Assembly (NCBI RefSeq): GCF_003815875.1
Contig: NZ_CP033924.1
Span: 3,596,001-3,660,000 of the forward strand
DNA: 64,000 bases
Direction: 5' to 3'
From: Chryseobacterium lactis
GTDB lineage: Bacteria; Bacteroidota; Bacteroidia; Flavobacteriales; Weeksellaceae
Shown: in pieces, positions 43,280 through 52,482 of the stretch
How the letters are laid out: each line of letters begins with the position of its first letter
How positions within the stretch are numbered: position 1 is the first letter of the stretch
Notes under the pieces: model-generated
Told to the model about the DNA's origin: nothing
Database searches by the model: none
What the model saw: only the letters and a program-made list of their open reading frames with translations
Program-made: the position numbers and the translations under genes

Positions 43280-44638
43280 TTACCAATTTTTATCAATCAT
43301 ATAAATAATATGAGTCAATGTTGTAGCTCCCAATAAAAGCTCTCTTCGGTTTACTTTATCAAAAGTATCTTCTTCCGTATGGTGAATATCAAAATAACGT
43401 TGTGAATCCGGCATCAGCTCAGCAGCGGGAACTCCCATATCATGCAAAGGATATAGATCTGTTCCCGAAAATTTTTCCTGGAAGTTATATACTCCATAAG
43501 GCAGGAAAAGTTTCGACCAACCCTGGATTTCCTTTCTTTTGACATCGTCCATATCTAAAGCGATCCCTCTCGGCGCAAAACCGCCGGCATCAGATTCTAT
43601 GGCAAAAAGATGTTTTTCATTCTTTTCTTTAGCAACTTTACCATATTGAATACCACCTTTTACTCCATTTTCTTCGTTGGCAAAACAAACCACTCTGATC
43701 GTATGGTTATTCTGAATTCCCAATTTCCTGAAGGTTCTCAATACTTCAATACTTTGTACAATTCCTGCTCCGTCGTCATGAGCACCTTCACCTACGTCCC
43801 AGGAATCTAGGTGGCCACCTACAACGATTACACTCTGGTCTTTTTTACCGGTAATCTCACCAATTACAGAGTGGGAGAGCTTCTCGCCCTTCATTCCACA
43901 ATTTGAATTAAGTTTTGCCGTAATCTTTTGATTCTTTAATAGAGCTTCCAGTTCATCGGCAGTAGTGCTTCCAACGGCTACCGCAGGAACTTTGGATACT
44001 TTGTCTTCATACCGCATGGCTCCGGTGTGAGGAACATCATCAAAAGCTGAAGAAAGAGATCTGATAATCGCAAACTTTCCGCCTTTTTTGGCAGTTAAAG
44101 AAGCAGCTGTCGTTCTGTACTTCGCTGCATCACTATATCCTTTAAAAGTTTCGATAAAGGATTGATTGAAAGGATAATTAAAGAATATAATTTTATCTTT
44201 TACCTTTTCTGCCGGAAGTTTGTCATATTCTTCCATGGACTTTACCATAATAATCTCTCCGGAAACATCTTTTCCGCCTGTGCCTTCAGAGTTTCCAAGG
44301 GAAAGCATTTTAAGGCTTTTCCAACTTCCATTGGAGGTTTTAATGTGTAGGGATTCTTTTCCTCTTTCCCACACTGGAATCATCACTTCCTGAAGCCAGA
44401 CTTTATCAGCTCCGGCATCACGAAGTTTTTGTTCCGCCCATTTTACGGATTTTTCATAAGCTTCTGAACCGCTTAAACGATGCCCAATATTTTTGGTGAG
44501 TTCGCGTAGTTCATTATATCCTTTTCCGTTGTTTAAAATTTCGGTGGAAATTTTTTTAAATTGAATAGAATCTTCTTTAGTCTGACCAAAAACAGCCATA
44601 CCAAAAACTAATAAGGAGGTTCCTAATATCTTTTTCAT
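43280..44638 (-). CDS. M28-family peptidase (carboxypeptidase Q-like), copy 1
   Basis: 452 residues from the ATG at 44638, two bases after the upstream gene's stop; an ATG at 44647 overlaps that gene. Signal peptide about 1-19. The catalytic set is intact: His276/Asp278 in GGHLDSWDVGEG, Asp288 in HDDG, catalytic Glu322 and ligand Glu323 in ANEENG, then ESDAGG and HHTEEDT. A PA insert domain lies between about 110 and 260. It resembles plasma glutamate carboxypeptidase and would act in the periplasm or outside on peptides. It is the last of three tandem paralogues, all ending MIDKNW. Confidence 0.9.
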   Translation of the reverse strand: MKKILGTSLLVFGMAVFGQTKEDSIQFKKISTEILNNGKGYNELRELTKNIGHRLSGSEAYEKSVKWAEQKLRDAGADKVWLQEVMIPVWERGKESLHIKTSNGSWKSLKMLSLGNSEGTGGKDVSGEIIMVKSMEEYDKLPAEKVKDKIIFFNYPFNQSFIETFKGYSDAAKYRTTAASLTAKKGGKFAIIRSLSSAFDDVPHTGAMRYEDKVSKVPAVAVGSTTADELEALLKNQKITAKLNSNCGMKGEKLSHSVIGEITGKKDQSVIVVGGHLDSWDVGEGAHDDGAGIVQSIEVLRTFRKLGIQNNHTIRVVCFANEENGVKGGIQYGKVAKEKNEKHLFAIESDAGGFAPRGIALDMDDVKRKEIQGWSKLFLPYGVYNFQEKFSGTDLYPLHDMGVPAAELMPDSQRYFDIHHTEEDTFDKVNRRELLLGATTLTHIIYMIDKNW

Positions 44639-44640
44639 TG

Positions 44641-46002
44641 TTACCAATTTTTATCAATCATATAAATAAGTTGTGTCATCACAGTTGAGCCCAGGAGCAA
44701 TTCTCTCCGGTTGACTTTTTCAAAAGTATCTTCAGCCGTGTGATGAATATCAAAATAACGCTGCGGATCCGGTACAAGCTCTGCTGCTGGTACACCCATT
44801 TCGTGAAGTGGCGCAATATCCGAGCCTGAATATTTTCCTTCAAAATTATAAACACCATAAGGTAAAAACAGATTACCCCAGCTTTGGATCTGTTTCCTTT
44901 GGGGATCATCCATTTCAAGGGAAATGCCTCGCGGAGAAAATCCGCCTGCATCTGATTCTATAGCAAAAAGATGTTTTTCGTTATTTTCTTTAGCGACTTT
45001 TCCATATTGTTTGCCACCTTTTGTTCCATTTTCTTCATTGGCAAAACAAACAGCTCTGATCGTATGGTTATTTTGTAATCCTAATTTTTTAAAAGTTCTG
45101 ATGACTTCAATGCTCTGAACTATTCCGGCACCATCATCATGCGCTCCTTCACCAACGTCCCATGAATCCAAATGACCTCCTACAACAATGACGCTTTGGT
45201 CTTTTTTGCCTGTAATTTCACCAATCACAGAATGGGAGCTTTTTTCACCTTTCATTCCACAGTTGGAATTGAGCTTTGCAGTGACCTGCTGAGTCTTTAA
45301 TATCGCTTCCAGTTCATCAGCTGAAGTATTTCCGATGGTGATGGCAGGTATTTTAGAAATATTTTCATCATAACGCATATTTCCGGTATGGGGAACATCG
45401 TCAAATGCGGAAGAAAGAGATCTTATAATGGCAAATTTTCCACCTTTTTTGGCCGTCAGAGAAGCTGCGGTTCTTCTGTAAGCGCCGGCTTCACGATAGG
45501 CAATGAAAGTCTGCACATGTTCCTGGTTAAAAGGATAGTTGAAGAAAACAATTTTATTTTTCACCCTTTCTGCGGGAAGTTTGTCATATTCTTCCAATGA
45601 CTTTACCATGATGATTTCGCCTGAAACATCTTTTCCGCCGGTTCCCTCAGAATTTCCAAGGGAAAGCATTTTTATATTTTTCCAGTTACCACCGGAAGTT
45701 TTGATGTGTAAGGATTCTTTTCCTCTTATCCAGACCGGGATCATCACTTCCTGAAGCCATACTTTATCAGCTCCGGCATCACGAAGTTTCTGAGCTGCCC
45801 ATTGTACGGATTTTTCATAAGCTTCTGAACCGCTTAAACGGTTTCCGATGCCTTTTGTAAGCTCTTTCAGTTCGTGGTATCCCTTTCCGTTATTCAGGAT
45901 TTCGGTAGAAATTCTTTTGAATTGTACAGAGTCTTCTTTGGCCTGACCGGATAAAAAGGTTACTCCTAAAATTAATAACGATAAGTTTGCAATCTTCTTC
46001 AT
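44641..46002 (-). CDS. M28-family peptidase (carboxypeptidase Q-like), copy 2
   Basis: 453 residues from the ATG at 46002, chosen because it starts one base after the previous stop; a longer start at 46020 overlaps it. It is very similar to copy 1 over its whole length, with a signal peptide and intact motifs GGHLDSWDVGEGAHDDG, ANEENGTKGG, ESDAGG and FDIHHTAEDT. It is translationally linked to copies 1 and 3. The high similarity to copy 1 indicates a recent duplication. Substrate unknown. Confidence 0.9.
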   Translation of the reverse strand: MKKIANLSLLILGVTFLSGQAKEDSVQFKRISTEILNNGKGYHELKELTKGIGNRLSGSEAYEKSVQWAAQKLRDAGADKVWLQEVMIPVWIRGKESLHIKTSGGNWKNIKMLSLGNSEGTGGKDVSGEIIMVKSLEEYDKLPAERVKNKIVFFNYPFNQEHVQTFIAYREAGAYRRTAASLTAKKGGKFAIIRSLSSAFDDVPHTGNMRYDENISKIPAITIGNTSADELEAILKTQQVTAKLNSNCGMKGEKSSHSVIGEITGKKDQSVIVVGGHLDSWDVGEGAHDDGAGIVQSIEVIRTFKKLGLQNNHTIRAVCFANEENGTKGGKQYGKVAKENNEKHLFAIESDAGGFSPRGISLEMDDPQRKQIQSWGNLFLPYGVYNFEGKYSGSDIAPLHEMGVPAAELVPDPQRYFDIHHTAEDTFEKVNRRELLLGSTVMTQLIYMIDKNW

Positions 46003-46003
46003 A

Positions 46004-47410
46004 CTACCAGTTTTTATCAATCATAAAAATTAATTGAGTCATTGCCACCGCTCCTAACAAAAGCTCTCTTTTGTTTACTTTATCAAAAGTATCCTGTTCG
46101 GAATGATGGTAATCGAAATATCTTTGTGTATCTACAACAAGCTCTGCCAGAGGGATATCAAGTTTTTTTAAAGGTGAAATATCCTGAATTGCATCGGTTT
46201 GATCAAAATCATAAATTCCATAGGGAAGAAAATATTCTTTCCAGGGATTAATCAATCTTCTTCTTTGAGGCGACATATCCAAAGAAAATCCTCGTGGAGA
46301 ATAACCTCCGGCATCTGTACCTAAGGCGAATACGTGCTTTTCGTCTTTCTTTTTCACGTAGGCGGCATACATTTCGCGTCCCTGTCCTCCGTTTTCACTG
46401 TTGGCGTACAATACGACCCGGATGGTGTGGTTATTTTCGTATCCGAGTGCTTTCAATGTTCTTAAAACCTCGATGCACTGGACAACTCCTGTTCCGTCAT
46501 CAATAGCGCCTTCACCAATATCCCAGGAATCAAGCTGAGCACCCAAAACAATCACTTTAGAATCTTTTTTACCCTGGATTTCAGCAATAATATTTGGATT
46601 TGTAGTGTCGCCTTTTGATTCGGCAGTCATGTTGATTTTAGCGGTAACTTTTTGTTTTTTAAGTATTTTTTCCAATTCATCCGCTGATTTTACGCCTATT
46701 GATAAAGCAGGAATTTTAACTTTATCATCCGGTTCGTAATAAATCATTTTAGCATGAGGAGTATCGTCATTAGCGGTGGTTAGTGATCTTATAATTAATG
46801 CTTTTGCACCTGTTTTAGAGATCACAGAAGCCGAAATTAATTTTGATTTTGCCGTCAATAGATAGGAATCACTGGTGTTAATAATTTTCGGATCCATAGG
46901 AACATTTACGAAAACTATTTTGTCTTTTAACTGGCCTATTGACATCGCATTAAGCTCGGAAGTGGTATTAATTAAAACAATATCACCTACCAGGTCTTTT
47001 CCGCCTGTTCCTTCAGAGTTTCCGAAGGATAACATTCTTATGTTCTTCCAGTCTCCGTTTCCGGATTTTATTTGTAAAGATTCTTTTCCTCTGATCCAGA
47101 CGGGAGCTTTAGCTTCCTGACGCCAGATCATGTTGATACCTATTTCCTTGAACTTTTTTTCTGCCCATTCTACTGCTTTTGCATAACCGGGAGTTGCACT
47201 GAAACGGGAACCAATGCCTTTCGTGAGTTCTCCAAGGTTATCATAGGCCTTGCCGTTGACCATAATCTCGTCCGAGATATTTTCAAATTCTTTGTGATAA
47301 TTTAATTTTACAGGAATTGCTGCTCTTCCGGCAGGCTTTTTCTGGGCTTTTTTTTGAGAAAATAAAAATCCACTCAAAAAGAGTGGAAGTATAATGAATA
47401 TCTTTTTCAT
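46004..47410 (-). CDS. M28-family peptidase homologue with degraded active site, copy 3
   Basis: 468 residues, first gene of the three. Signal peptide about 1-18, then a Lys/Ala-rich segment. It aligns along its length with copies 1 and 2, but the active site has changed. The zinc ligand His of H-x-DSWD is Gln292 (GAQLDSWDIGEG), and the catalytic Glu of the EE pair is Ser338 (ANSENGG). HDDG is IDDG and ESDAGG is GTDAGG. The other ligands remain (Asp304, Glu339, Asp366, YHHSEQDT). It is most likely catalytically inactive and may serve as a binding or partner subunit for the active copies. Confidence 0.85.
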   Translation of the reverse strand: MKKIFIILPLFLSGFLFSQKKAQKKPAGRAAIPVKLNYHKEFENISDEIMVNGKAYDNLGELTKGIGSRFSATPGYAKAVEWAEKKFKEIGINMIWRQEAKAPVWIRGKESLQIKSGNGDWKNIRMLSFGNSEGTGGKDLVGDIVLINTTSELNAMSIGQLKDKIVFVNVPMDPKIINTSDSYLLTAKSKLISASVISKTGAKALIIRSLTTANDDTPHAKMIYYEPDDKVKIPALSIGVKSADELEKILKKQKVTAKINMTAESKGDTTNPNIIAEIQGKKDSKVIVLGAQLDSWDIGEGAIDDGTGVVQCIEVLRTLKALGYENNHTIRVVLYANSENGGQGREMYAAYVKKKDEKHVFALGTDAGGYSPRGFSLDMSPQRRRLINPWKEYFLPYGIYDFDQTDAIQDISPLKKLDIPLAELVVDTQRYFDYHHSEQDTFDKVNKRELLLGAVAMTQLIFMIDKNW

Positions 47411-47465
47411 TTATTATTTACCTTTCTTTTTCCGATGATAAAAGTAGGGAAAAAATAGGAATTTA

Positions 47466-48710
47466 TTAAGGTTTCATGTCGTACATTAACAGTGCTGTAA
47501 TCAATTTTGGTTCAATAAATGTACATTTTGGCGGCATACTTAATTTTAAATCTGAAATTTTAATCATATCATTAAAACTCACAGGATAAATCCCAAAGCC
47601 TACCTTACCTTCACCACTATCGATTTTTTCTTTTAAAAGATTGATTCCGTTAAGGTTGGAAGTTCCTTTTACGTAAGATATTTGTTCCGAACTGTCCGGA
47701 TCTTCAATTTTTAAGATATCTTTAAAAATATATTTGTCTAAAAGGTGGTGATCCAGATTATCCAGAGACATTTCTTTGGAACGAAGGTCATGTTTTACGT
47801 GTAGTGAGTAGAACTTACCGTCCATATACATTGAAATATGGAATTTCTGAGATGGATAATAAGGAGTTTCTCCTTTTTCATGGATCAGGAAGTAGTGATC
47901 AAGTTTTTTTAGGAACTCTTCAGTGGAAAGACCGTTCAGGTCATGTAAAATCCTGTTGTAGTCATGAATTTTAATAGACTGGTTAGAAACAATAAAACTG
48001 TATACAAAGTTGTAAAGCTCCGTGCCGTTATGTCTCTTGTTTTTGTCTTTATGACGTTTTGCATTCAATGCTGTAGATCCGATTCTATGGTGTCCGTCTG
48101 CAATATAAAATGAATCAATCTGGTCAATTACTTCTTTAAACTGTTGTAGTTTCAAACGGTTGTCTATTCTCCAGATTTTGTGTCTGATCCCGATAGAGTC
48201 TGTGTGATTGAAAATAGGAACATTTTTTTCCTCATGGTTCATCAGCAATTCAATTTTTGAATTGGCGGGATAAGTAAGCAATACAGGTTCTGCCTGAAGA
48301 TTTACTTTTTCAAGGTAATGAGCCAGATTTTCTTTTTTCTGGGGAATGGTACTTTCGTGCCTTTTAATTTTTCCATTCCAGAAATCTTCGATGCTTGCTA
48401 ATCCCAGAAGTCCTCTGAAAACCTGTTTGTTGGGGTAGATCTGCTCATAAAGATAGTAGGCAGAATTGTCCTGGACTAATTTTTTTTCCTCCAGAAGTTC
48501 TTCAAATGTAGATCGGATCTTTCGTAAGTTCCGGTCAATATCTTTAGATTTACTCACAACGTATGGCTTAATCATGTTGATGTAAGTATTTTCGACTTGA
48601 GCCTTCTCAGCAATCTCTTCCTGGGTAAAATTATCCAGTGGATGGGTAGGGAAGGTACTCTCAATATCTCTATGAGGTCTTATTCCACGGAAAGGTTTAA
48701 AAACAGGCAT
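47466..48710 (-). CDS. DUF1015 family protein, candidate serine-kinase-like partner of serine synthesis
   Basis: 414 residues. DUF1015 signatures: FKPFRGIRPH at the start, PTHPLDNFTQEE, YLYEQIYPNK, FYIADGHHRIGSTALN and FVYSFIVSNQ. The ADGHHR motif resembles the ParB/Srx-type active region of the SerK/SbnI serine kinases. It starts 2 bp after serA ends and follows serC, so it is in a serine operon. A role in serine metabolism is inferred from position and the kinase-like motif. Confidence 0.8.
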   Translation of the reverse strand: MPVFKPFRGIRPHRDIESTFPTHPLDNFTQEEIAEKAQVENTYINMIKPYVVSKSKDIDRNLRKIRSTFEELLEEKKLVQDNSAYYLYEQIYPNKQVFRGLLGLASIEDFWNGKIKRHESTIPQKKENLAHYLEKVNLQAEPVLLTYPANSKIELLMNHEEKNVPIFNHTDSIGIRHKIWRIDNRLKLQQFKEVIDQIDSFYIADGHHRIGSTALNAKRHKDKNKRHNGTELYNFVYSFIVSNQSIKIHDYNRILHDLNGLSTEEFLKKLDHYFLIHEKGETPYYPSQKFHISMYMDGKFYSLHVKHDLRSKEMSLDNLDHHLLDKYIFKDILKIEDPDSSEQISYVKGTSNLNGINLLKEKIDSGEGKVGFGIYPVSFNDMIKISDLKLSMPPKCTFIEPKLITALLMYDMKP

Positions 48711-48712
48711 AT

Positions 48713-49678
48713 TTATCTTATAGTTTCTTTTTGTAGCTTAATAATTTGTTCTGCAAGTTCGATACCGATTTTCTCTTGCGCATCCACCGTATTTCCTCCT
48801 ACATGAGGGGATAGGGACAATGCCGGATTCATCAACAGAGGAAGTTCCGGGCTGGGTTCATTTTCAAAAACATCCAGGGCAGCTCCGGCCACTTTTCCTG
48901 ATTCGATAAAATCGATCAGCGTTACTTCATTGATTACTCCGCCTCTTGCAGTATTGACAATATACACACCGTCTTTCATTTTTTCAAACTGAGGGGTATC
49001 TATAATATATCCAGTCGTTTTAGGAGTATTGATACTGATGAAGTCCGTGTCTTTGAGAAATTCATCCATATCATTGGTAGAATTGATTTCAAAATTGACA
49101 GCCTGTCCATCAAAAAAGTTCAGCGTGAGAACTTTTGTTTTTGGATTTCTTGTCAGAACTTTTACTTTCATTCCTAAAGCGATTCCTATTTTCAAGACTT
49201 CCTGGCCAATACTTCCAAAGCCGATTACTCCTAATGTTTTTCCTGAAAGCTCATATGCATTGCTGAATGACTTTTTCATGGCATTGAAATGGGTTTCTCC
49301 TTCCAATGGCATAAGTCTGTTTGATTCGTGAAGGAATCTTGCCAGGGAAAGGAAATGTCCGAATACCAATTCTGCAACTGATTTTGAAGATGCAGTAGGG
49401 GTATTGATTACTTTTATTCCTTTGCTTTTTGCATATTCAACATCAATATTATCCATTCCGATACCACCTCTTCCGATGATTTTAAGGCCTGGACATGCAT
49501 CGATCAGATCTTGTCTTACTTTCGTTGCACTTCTTACAAGGAGAACGTCCACATTATTATCGTTGATAAAATTAATAACGTGATCCTGGGCCACTCTATT
49601 GTCCAGGATATTAATTCCGGCTTCTTTTAAAACCCGTTCTCCTGCTTTTGAAATTCCATCGTTTGCTAAAACTTTCAT
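48713..49678 (-). CDS. serA: D-3-phosphoglycerate dehydrogenase
   Basis: 321 residues, the short form without an ACT regulatory domain. NAD-binding GFGSIGQEVLKIG is at about 155. Arg, Glu and His of the D-2-hydroxyacid dehydrogenase active site lie in VNTARGGVINE, FENEPSPE and LSPHVGGNT. IIGRGGIGMDNID is at about 88. It makes phosphohydroxypyruvate, the first committed step of serine synthesis. It is between serC and DUF1015 on the same strand. Confidence 0.93.
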   Translation of the reverse strand: MKVLANDGISKAGERVLKEAGINILDNRVAQDHVINFINDNNVDVLLVRSATKVRQDLIDACPGLKIIGRGGIGMDNIDVEYAKSKGIKVINTPTASSKSVAELVFGHFLSLARFLHESNRLMPLEGETHFNAMKKSFSNAYELSGKTLGVIGFGSIGQEVLKIGIALGMKVKVLTRNPKTKVLTLNFFDGQAVNFEINSTNDMDEFLKDTDFISINTPKTTGYIIDTPQFEKMKDGVYIVNTARGGVINEVTLIDFIESGKVAGAALDVFENEPSPELPLLMNPALSLSPHVGGNTVDAQEKIGIELAEQIIKLQKETIR

Positions 49679-49802
49679 GTGTTATTTGATTTAAAGATTG
49701 AAAAATTTAAATATTTCAACATTTTAAAACTAGGGTGCAAATTAATGAATTTAAATTAACTGCTTTTAAATCTTCCAATCTTTGAATTTTTTACTGTTTA
49801 AA

Positions 49803-50867
49803 TTATTTGATAGATTTCATGACATCCACCAAAACCTGTACGCTTTCAATTGGCAAGGCATTGTATAGGCTGGCTCTGTATCCGCCTAAGCTTCTGTGTC
49901 CGTTTAATCCACTGATACCAGCAGCTTTCCATGCGTTATCAAATTCTTCTTTTTTACTTTCATCCGTAATTTTGAAAGAAACATTCATTAAAGAACGATC
50001 TTCCTCCACACAGAATGTTTCGAATAGCGGATTGCTGTCGATTTCACCATACAGAAGCTTTGCTTTAGCTTCATTTCTTTGTTCTGCAGCAACAATGCCA
50101 CCATTATTTTCAAGATGCTGAAGAGTCAGTAAAGATGCATATACCGGGAATACAGGTGGAGTATTGTACATTGATTCTTTAGCAATATGCTGAGAATAAT
50201 CCAATATAGAGAACATGTTTTCTCTTCCTGTTTTACCCAAAATCTCTTTTTTAATCACCACTAAAGTTACCCCTGCAGGTCCCATATTTTTCTGAGCTCC
50301 GGCATAGATCAAATCAAATTTAGAGAAATCCAGCTGTCTTGAGAAAATATCAGAACTCATATCACAAACCATCAGGGTATCTACTTCAGGGAAAGATTTC
50401 ATTTGAGTTCCGTAAATTGTGTTGTTGGAAGTACAGTGGAAATAATCGTATTCTGCACCAACAGTATAATTTTTAGGAATAAAAGAATAGTTTTCTTCTT
50501 TTGAAGATCCTACTACATCTACTGTTCCTACTTTTTTTGCTTCTTTAATAGCTCCGGCTGCCCATGTACCTGTATCCAGGTAAGCTGCTTTTCCACCTAC
50601 TTTCATCAGGTTGTAAGGAACCATTGCAAATTGCAGGCTTGCACCACCTCCTAAATAAAGAACTTCATAGTCATCTCCAAGATTCATTAATCTTTTTACA
50701 ATCGCACGTGCTTCGTCCATTACAGCAACGAAATCTTTACTTCTGTGAGAAATTTCAAGAAGAGATAGTCCGATTCCGTTAAAATCTAAGATAGCCTGTG
50801 CCGATTTTTCAAATACTTCTTGTGGTAAAATACATGGCCCTGCGCTGAAGTTGTGCTTTTTGTTCAT
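49803..50867 (-). CDS. serC: Phosphoserine aminotransferase
   Basis: 354 residues. NFSAGPCILP at the N-terminus, GGGASLQFAMVPYNLM for PLP phosphate binding, the PLP lysine in YAGAQKNMGPAGVT and NGHRSLGGYRASLYN at the C-terminus are diagnostic. It converts phosphohydroxypyruvate to phosphoserine. It is the first gene of the serC-serA-DUF1015 unit, with 124 bp before serA. Confidence 0.96.
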   Translation of the reverse strand: MNKKHNFSAGPCILPQEVFEKSAQAILDFNGIGLSLLEISHRSKDFVAVMDEARAIVKRLMNLGDDYEVLYLGGGASLQFAMVPYNLMKVGGKAAYLDTGTWAAGAIKEAKKVGTVDVVGSSKEENYSFIPKNYTVGAEYDYFHCTSNNTIYGTQMKSFPEVDTLMVCDMSSDIFSRQLDFSKFDLIYAGAQKNMGPAGVTLVVIKKEILGKTGRENMFSILDYSQHIAKESMYNTPPVFPVYASLLTLQHLENNGGIVAAEQRNEAKAKLLYGEIDSNPLFETFCVEEDRSLMNVSFKITDESKKEEFDNAWKAAGISGLNGHRSLGGYRASLYNALPIESVQVLVDVMKSIK

Positions 50868-50951
50868 ATTTTTATTTTTTGGTAGCTGCCGGAATTATTT
50901 TATTCTTTTAGCCTTATTTTGATTTTCAATTAAAATTATTAAGCTTTTGGT

Positions 50952-50983
50952 CAAAAAAATCCGCCTCACAGAGCATGAGACGG
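50952..50983 (-). terminator. Intrinsic terminator of the ferredoxin gene
   Basis: Stem CCGCCTCA (50961-50968) / TGAGACGG (50976-50983), one mismatch; on the minus strand a T7 run follows. Confidence 0.7.
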
Positions 50984-50991
50984 TGTTTTGT

Positions 50992-51342
50992 TTATTCGCC
51001 GTGTAAGAATGCTTTTTTATTAAGCAGTGCTTCTTCTGATTCTACATGATCTTCATCAGGCACACAGCAGTCTACAGGACATACAGCGGCACATTGTGGT
51101 TCTTCATGGAATCCTTTACATTCTGTACATTTATCGGTTACAATAAAATATACGTCATCACTTACCGGCTCCTGAGGCGCCTCAGCATCTACAGTAAGTC
51201 CTGAAGGAAGAGTTATTGTACCCTGAAGGGCAGTGCCTTCTGAAGCTTTCCAATCTACGGCTCCTTCATATATTGCATTATTTGGGCATTCCGGTTCACA
51301 GGCCCCACAGTTAATGCATTCATCAGTTATTTTAATAGCCAT
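50992..51342 (-). CDS. 2[4Fe-4S] ferredoxin
   Basis: 116 residues. First cluster: CINCGACEPECPNNAI. Second: CTECKGFHEEPQCAAVCPVD, the longer-spaced Alvin-type motif. An insert of about 45 residues lies between them, common in Bacteroidota ferredoxins. It is an electron carrier of unknown partner. It is divergent from the acyl-CoA reductase gene (59 bp between starts), with serC beyond; the position suggests it could donate electrons locally, but that is only inference. Confidence 0.93.
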   Translation of the reverse strand: MAIKITDECINCGACEPECPNNAIYEGAVDWKASEGTALQGTITLPSGLTVDAEAPQEPVSDDVYFIVTDKCTECKGFHEEPQCAAVCPVDCCVPDEDHVESEEALLNKKAFLHGE

Positions 51343-51355
51343 CGCTAATTTTTTT

Positions 51356-51363
51356 TAAATTTG
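51356..51363 (+). promoter_or_regulatory. Bacteroidota -7 element TAAATTTG
   Basis: An exact TAnnTTTG match 38 bp before the acyl-CoA reductase ATG, in the divergent intergenic region. Confidence 0.55.
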
Positions 51364-51401
51364 CACAAAATTACAAAATATTCCCCAATTTTAAAGTAAT
51401 T

Positions 51402-52436
51402 ATGAATACCGAAAATCAAGTTTTAGGACTTATTAAATTAAGTGACTATATAAAAGCGTTTTTAGCGAAAAAACCGAAAGAACAGAATGAAGATGATGTT
51501 AATATTGAATTATTATTAAAGAAGTCTGAAATAGAGAATCCGTGGTTTACAGTTGATAATCAGAAATTTGCTTTATTGCAATGGTCTGATCTTCTGACTG
51601 AAGAGAATATTAAAAACTGGTTGAAAAATTATTCCATCTCGAAGATTTCGAAAAGAGTAGGACTGATTTTAGCGGGAAATATTCCTTTAGTAGGATTTCA
51701 TGACGTTATTTCTGTGGTTTTAAGTAACCATATTCCTGTGATTAAGCTGTCTTCAAAAGATAAACGACTGATTCCTTTTCTGTTAAATAAATGGAAGGAG
51801 TTTTCTGATGACAATGTAGCATTTGAATTTGTAGAAAAATTAGAAAATTTTGATGCCGTAATCGCTACTGGAAGTAACAATACTGCCCGATATCTGGAGT
51901 ATTATTTTAAAAATCATCTCAATATTATCCGCAAAAACAGAACTTCTGTGGCTGTTTTAAAGGGTGATGAGACAAATGAAGAATTACAGTTGTTGGCCAA
52001 TGATATTTTCCAGTATTTTGGACTGGGATGTAGAAATGTAACGAGAATTTTTATTCCTCAGGATTTTGTCATCGACCGATTATTTGAAAATTTCCTGAAT
52101 TTCCAGGATATTATCAACCACAATAAGTATGCGAATAATTATGATTATAACAGAGCGGTTTATCTTTTGAACCAGGATAAGTTCTGGGATAATAATTTTG
52201 TGATGCTGAAGGAAGATGAAAAATTGTTCAGTCCGCTTTCTGTAATTAATTTCAGCAGGTATGAATCATTGGACGATGTTAAAAACTTTATGGCTGAAAA
52301 CGAAGAGGATATTCAGTGTATTGTTGCCAAAAATGAGCTGGAACTGAACTCTATAGAATTTGGCGAAGCTCAGAATCCAGGCCTTGATACTTATGCTGAT
52401 AATGTTGATACCATGAAATTTTTGGAACTGGTCTGA
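51402..52436 (+). CDS. Acyl-CoA reductase, LuxC-like
   Basis: 344 residues. The aldehyde-dehydrogenase-like fold of the LuxC family is seen in VGLILAGNIPLVGFHDV, ATGSNNTARYLEYYF, RKNRTSVAVLKGDE and FGLGCRNVTRIFIP; the catalytic cysteine is probably in FGLGCRN. It is predicted to reduce activated fatty acyl groups to aldehydes. Divergence from a ferredoxin gene is a conserved Bacteroidota arrangement as I recall. Confidence 0.85.
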   Translation: MNTENQVLGLIKLSDYIKAFLAKKPKEQNEDDVNIELLLKKSEIENPWFTVDNQKFALLQWSDLLTEENIKNWLKNYSISKISKRVGLILAGNIPLVGFHDVISVVLSNHIPVIKLSSKDKRLIPFLLNKWKEFSDDNVAFEFVEKLENFDAVIATGSNNTARYLEYYFKNHLNIIRKNRTSVAVLKGDETNEELQLLANDIFQYFGLGCRNVTRIFIPQDFVIDRLFENFLNFQDIINHNKYANNYDYNRAVYLLNQDKFWDNNFVMLKEDEKLFSPLSVINFSRYESLDDVKNFMAENEEDIQCIVAKNELELNSIEFGEAQNPGLDTYADNVDTMKFLELV

Positions 52437-52482
52437 TTTTCGTATCTTCCATGACTTATTTCACTAATAACAAAAATGGATT

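Noticed and set aside
49029..49331. 100-codon plus-strand ORF
   Set aside because: Antisense to serA with no supporting features.
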